Translations under genes and position numbers: made by a program
NCBI GenBank assembly: GCA_016871475.1
Contig: VHDG01000288.1
Span: 1 to 5,727, forward strand
DNA length: 5,727 bases
DNA from: Verrucomicrobiota bacterium
GTDB lineage: Bacteria > Verrucomicrobiota > Verrucomicrobiia > Limisphaerales > UBA11320
Direction: 5' to 3'
Notes under the pieces: generated by a model
Seen by the model: only the letters and a program-made list of their open reading frames with translations
Told to the model about the DNA's origin: nothing
Database searches by the model: none
Shown: positions 4,885 through 5,727 of the stretch, piece after piece
Layout of the letters: each line of letters starts with the position of its first letter
Position numbering within the stretch: the first letter of the stretch is position 1

Positions 4885-5727
4885 GGTGCAACCCACCGGA
4901 CCCCAGGTTGGATCCGGAGGAATCCATGCCTCCGCTGCCCTGTGAGTTCGAACGCAGCCCGCCCAGCTTCCCAGCCTCGAGCCACTGTCCACGGGCCGGC
5001 GACGACATCGGCTGTTTCCTCCACGACGCCACCCTCCCAACCTGTCGCCCACCTCACGACTGGAAGACCCTTGAGGCATATGGACAATACTCCCACCTCG
5101 GAGGGCAGGGTGTTCTCAACGATCCGCACGTTGCTCTCATCACTTTGAGTGATGATCAAATCGCCCCCAGGAGTGAGGTTCACCGCACGGACTTCGCTCA
5201 GCTTGTTGCCGGGGGCAGACGCAATCTGGCCTTCGCCGAGGAGAGGATTCGAATTTCGAACCCCCGAGATAAAGAGGTGAGCCACGTTCTCATTATCGAT
5301 GAACCAGATGTCGCTGCCCCGGTGTGTGCCCACAAAAAAACCGCCTGATGGAACAAAAGCCACGCCACGCACTTCCTCCAATCCGGTTGCCAATGCCGGC
5401 TGCCCGTCTCCTCCTCCGATTGCAGTCCCATTCCCCGCTATGCGAAGGGGGATGCCATCCGATCCGATACGGAACACGGAGTGTGCATTGCGGTCTGTGA
5501 CGACCACACGGCCCTGGGGATCCACCGTCAGATTGGCCAGGCCGCCGCTGAATCCCGAAGCCAGCACCCGGCCGCCCTCTGCAGGAGTCCAAACTCGCAC
5601 CTCACCCCCGTTGGCGTAATACACCAATGACCCATCCGCGTTGACCCACAAGCCGCGCCCCACGAACCCCAGCCCGGCATCGCTAAAAACGGTCCTTATC
5701 GTTCCATCAGGATCCAGCCTCCGAATC
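4881..5727 (-). CDS. NHL-repeat beta-propeller protein, C-terminal part (5' end beyond the window)
   Basis: The frame is open from the right edge (first complete codon 5726-5724) to TAG at 4881, giving 281 residues. A GTG at 5663 is not the real start, because the propeller pattern continues above it (RRLDPDGTIRTVF, residues 2-14). Blades follow the NHL pattern of hydrophobic-D-x-x-G-x-hydrophobic: LTVDPQGRVVVTDRNAHSVF (66-85), AGNG and GGGDGQPA (97-111), VAFVPSGGFFVGTHRGSDIW (122-141), and VNLTPGGDLIITQSDESNV (182-200). After the last blade (from 206) a C-terminal module has VRWATGWEGGVVEE, AGPWTV and GFLRI (269-271 LRI), of the type I associate with secreted Verrucomicrobiota proteins. Such proteins are usually exported and bind ligands or proteins; no catalytic residues are evident. 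The missing N-terminus would probably carry a signal peptide and further blades. The gene converges on the 411-aa gene with 23 bp between stops. Confidence 0.8.
   Translation of the reverse strand, partial: IRRLDPDGTIRTVFSDAGLGFVGRGLWVNADGSLVYYANGGEVRVWTPAEGGRVLASGFSGGLANLTVDPQGRVVVTDRNAHSVFRIGSDGIPLRIAGNGTAIGGGDGQPALATGLEEVRGVAFVPSGGFFVGTHRGSDIWFIDNENVAHLFISGVRNSNPLLGEGQIASAPGNKLSEVRAVNLTPGGDLIITQSDESNVRIVENTLPSEVGVLSICLKGLPVVRWATGWEGGVVEETADVVAGPWTVARGWEAGRAAFELTGQRRHGFLRIQPGVRWVAP

Noticed and set aside
4908..5348. Plus-strand open frames antisense to the NHL gene
   Set aside because: The minus strand shows clear NHL repeats over the same bases; the plus-strand products have no motif.

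Overview
The window looks like chromosomal DNA from a GC-rich Gram-negative bacterium, most plausibly a member of the Verrucomicrobiota (Limisphaerales/Pedosphaera-like). The evidence is the outer-membrane efflux gene, the PilZ-PilT pair, the scarcity of Shine-Dalgarno sequences, and a secreted NHL-repeat protein with a C-terminal 'GPW...GF.RI' tail of a kind I associate with that phylum. The phylum is an inference; no rRNA or marker gene is present.

Layout from left to right. (1) 857 to 1, minus strand: a small membrane-anchored Cys-rich protein (CxxCxxCxxC), then the first 111 codons of a TolC/CzcC-type outer membrane efflux protein that runs off the left edge. This is probably the head of a heavy-metal RND efflux operon. 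(2) 858-1222: a divergent intergenic region with no convincing gene. (3) 1223-2059, plus: a DUF1444/YtpQ-like protein of unknown function, whose stop codon overlaps that of the convergent pilT. (4) 3502 to 2056, minus: a two-gene unit, a degenerate PilZ-domain protein followed 28 bp later by a PilT/PilU-type retraction ATPase. (5) 3503-3621: a short divergent promoter region with an 18-bp near-perfect palindrome. (6) 3622-4857, plus: a 411-aa orphan envelope protein (signal sequence, extracytoplasmic-looking domain, Pro-rich linker, transmembrane helix, coiled coil). (7) 5727 to 4881, minus: the C-terminal 281 residues of a secreted NHL beta-propeller protein whose start lies beyond the right edge. 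Genes 6 and 7 converge on a 31-bp inverted repeat that contains both stop codons.

Functionally the window joins a metal-efflux locus, a type IV pilus retraction/regulation pair, and two envelope or secreted proteins. The firmest call is the PilT-family ATPase, where all catalytic boxes are visible. The least understood genes are the Cys-rich protein and the 411-aa coiled-coil protein. No mobile element, CRISPR array, tRNA or rRNA was seen.
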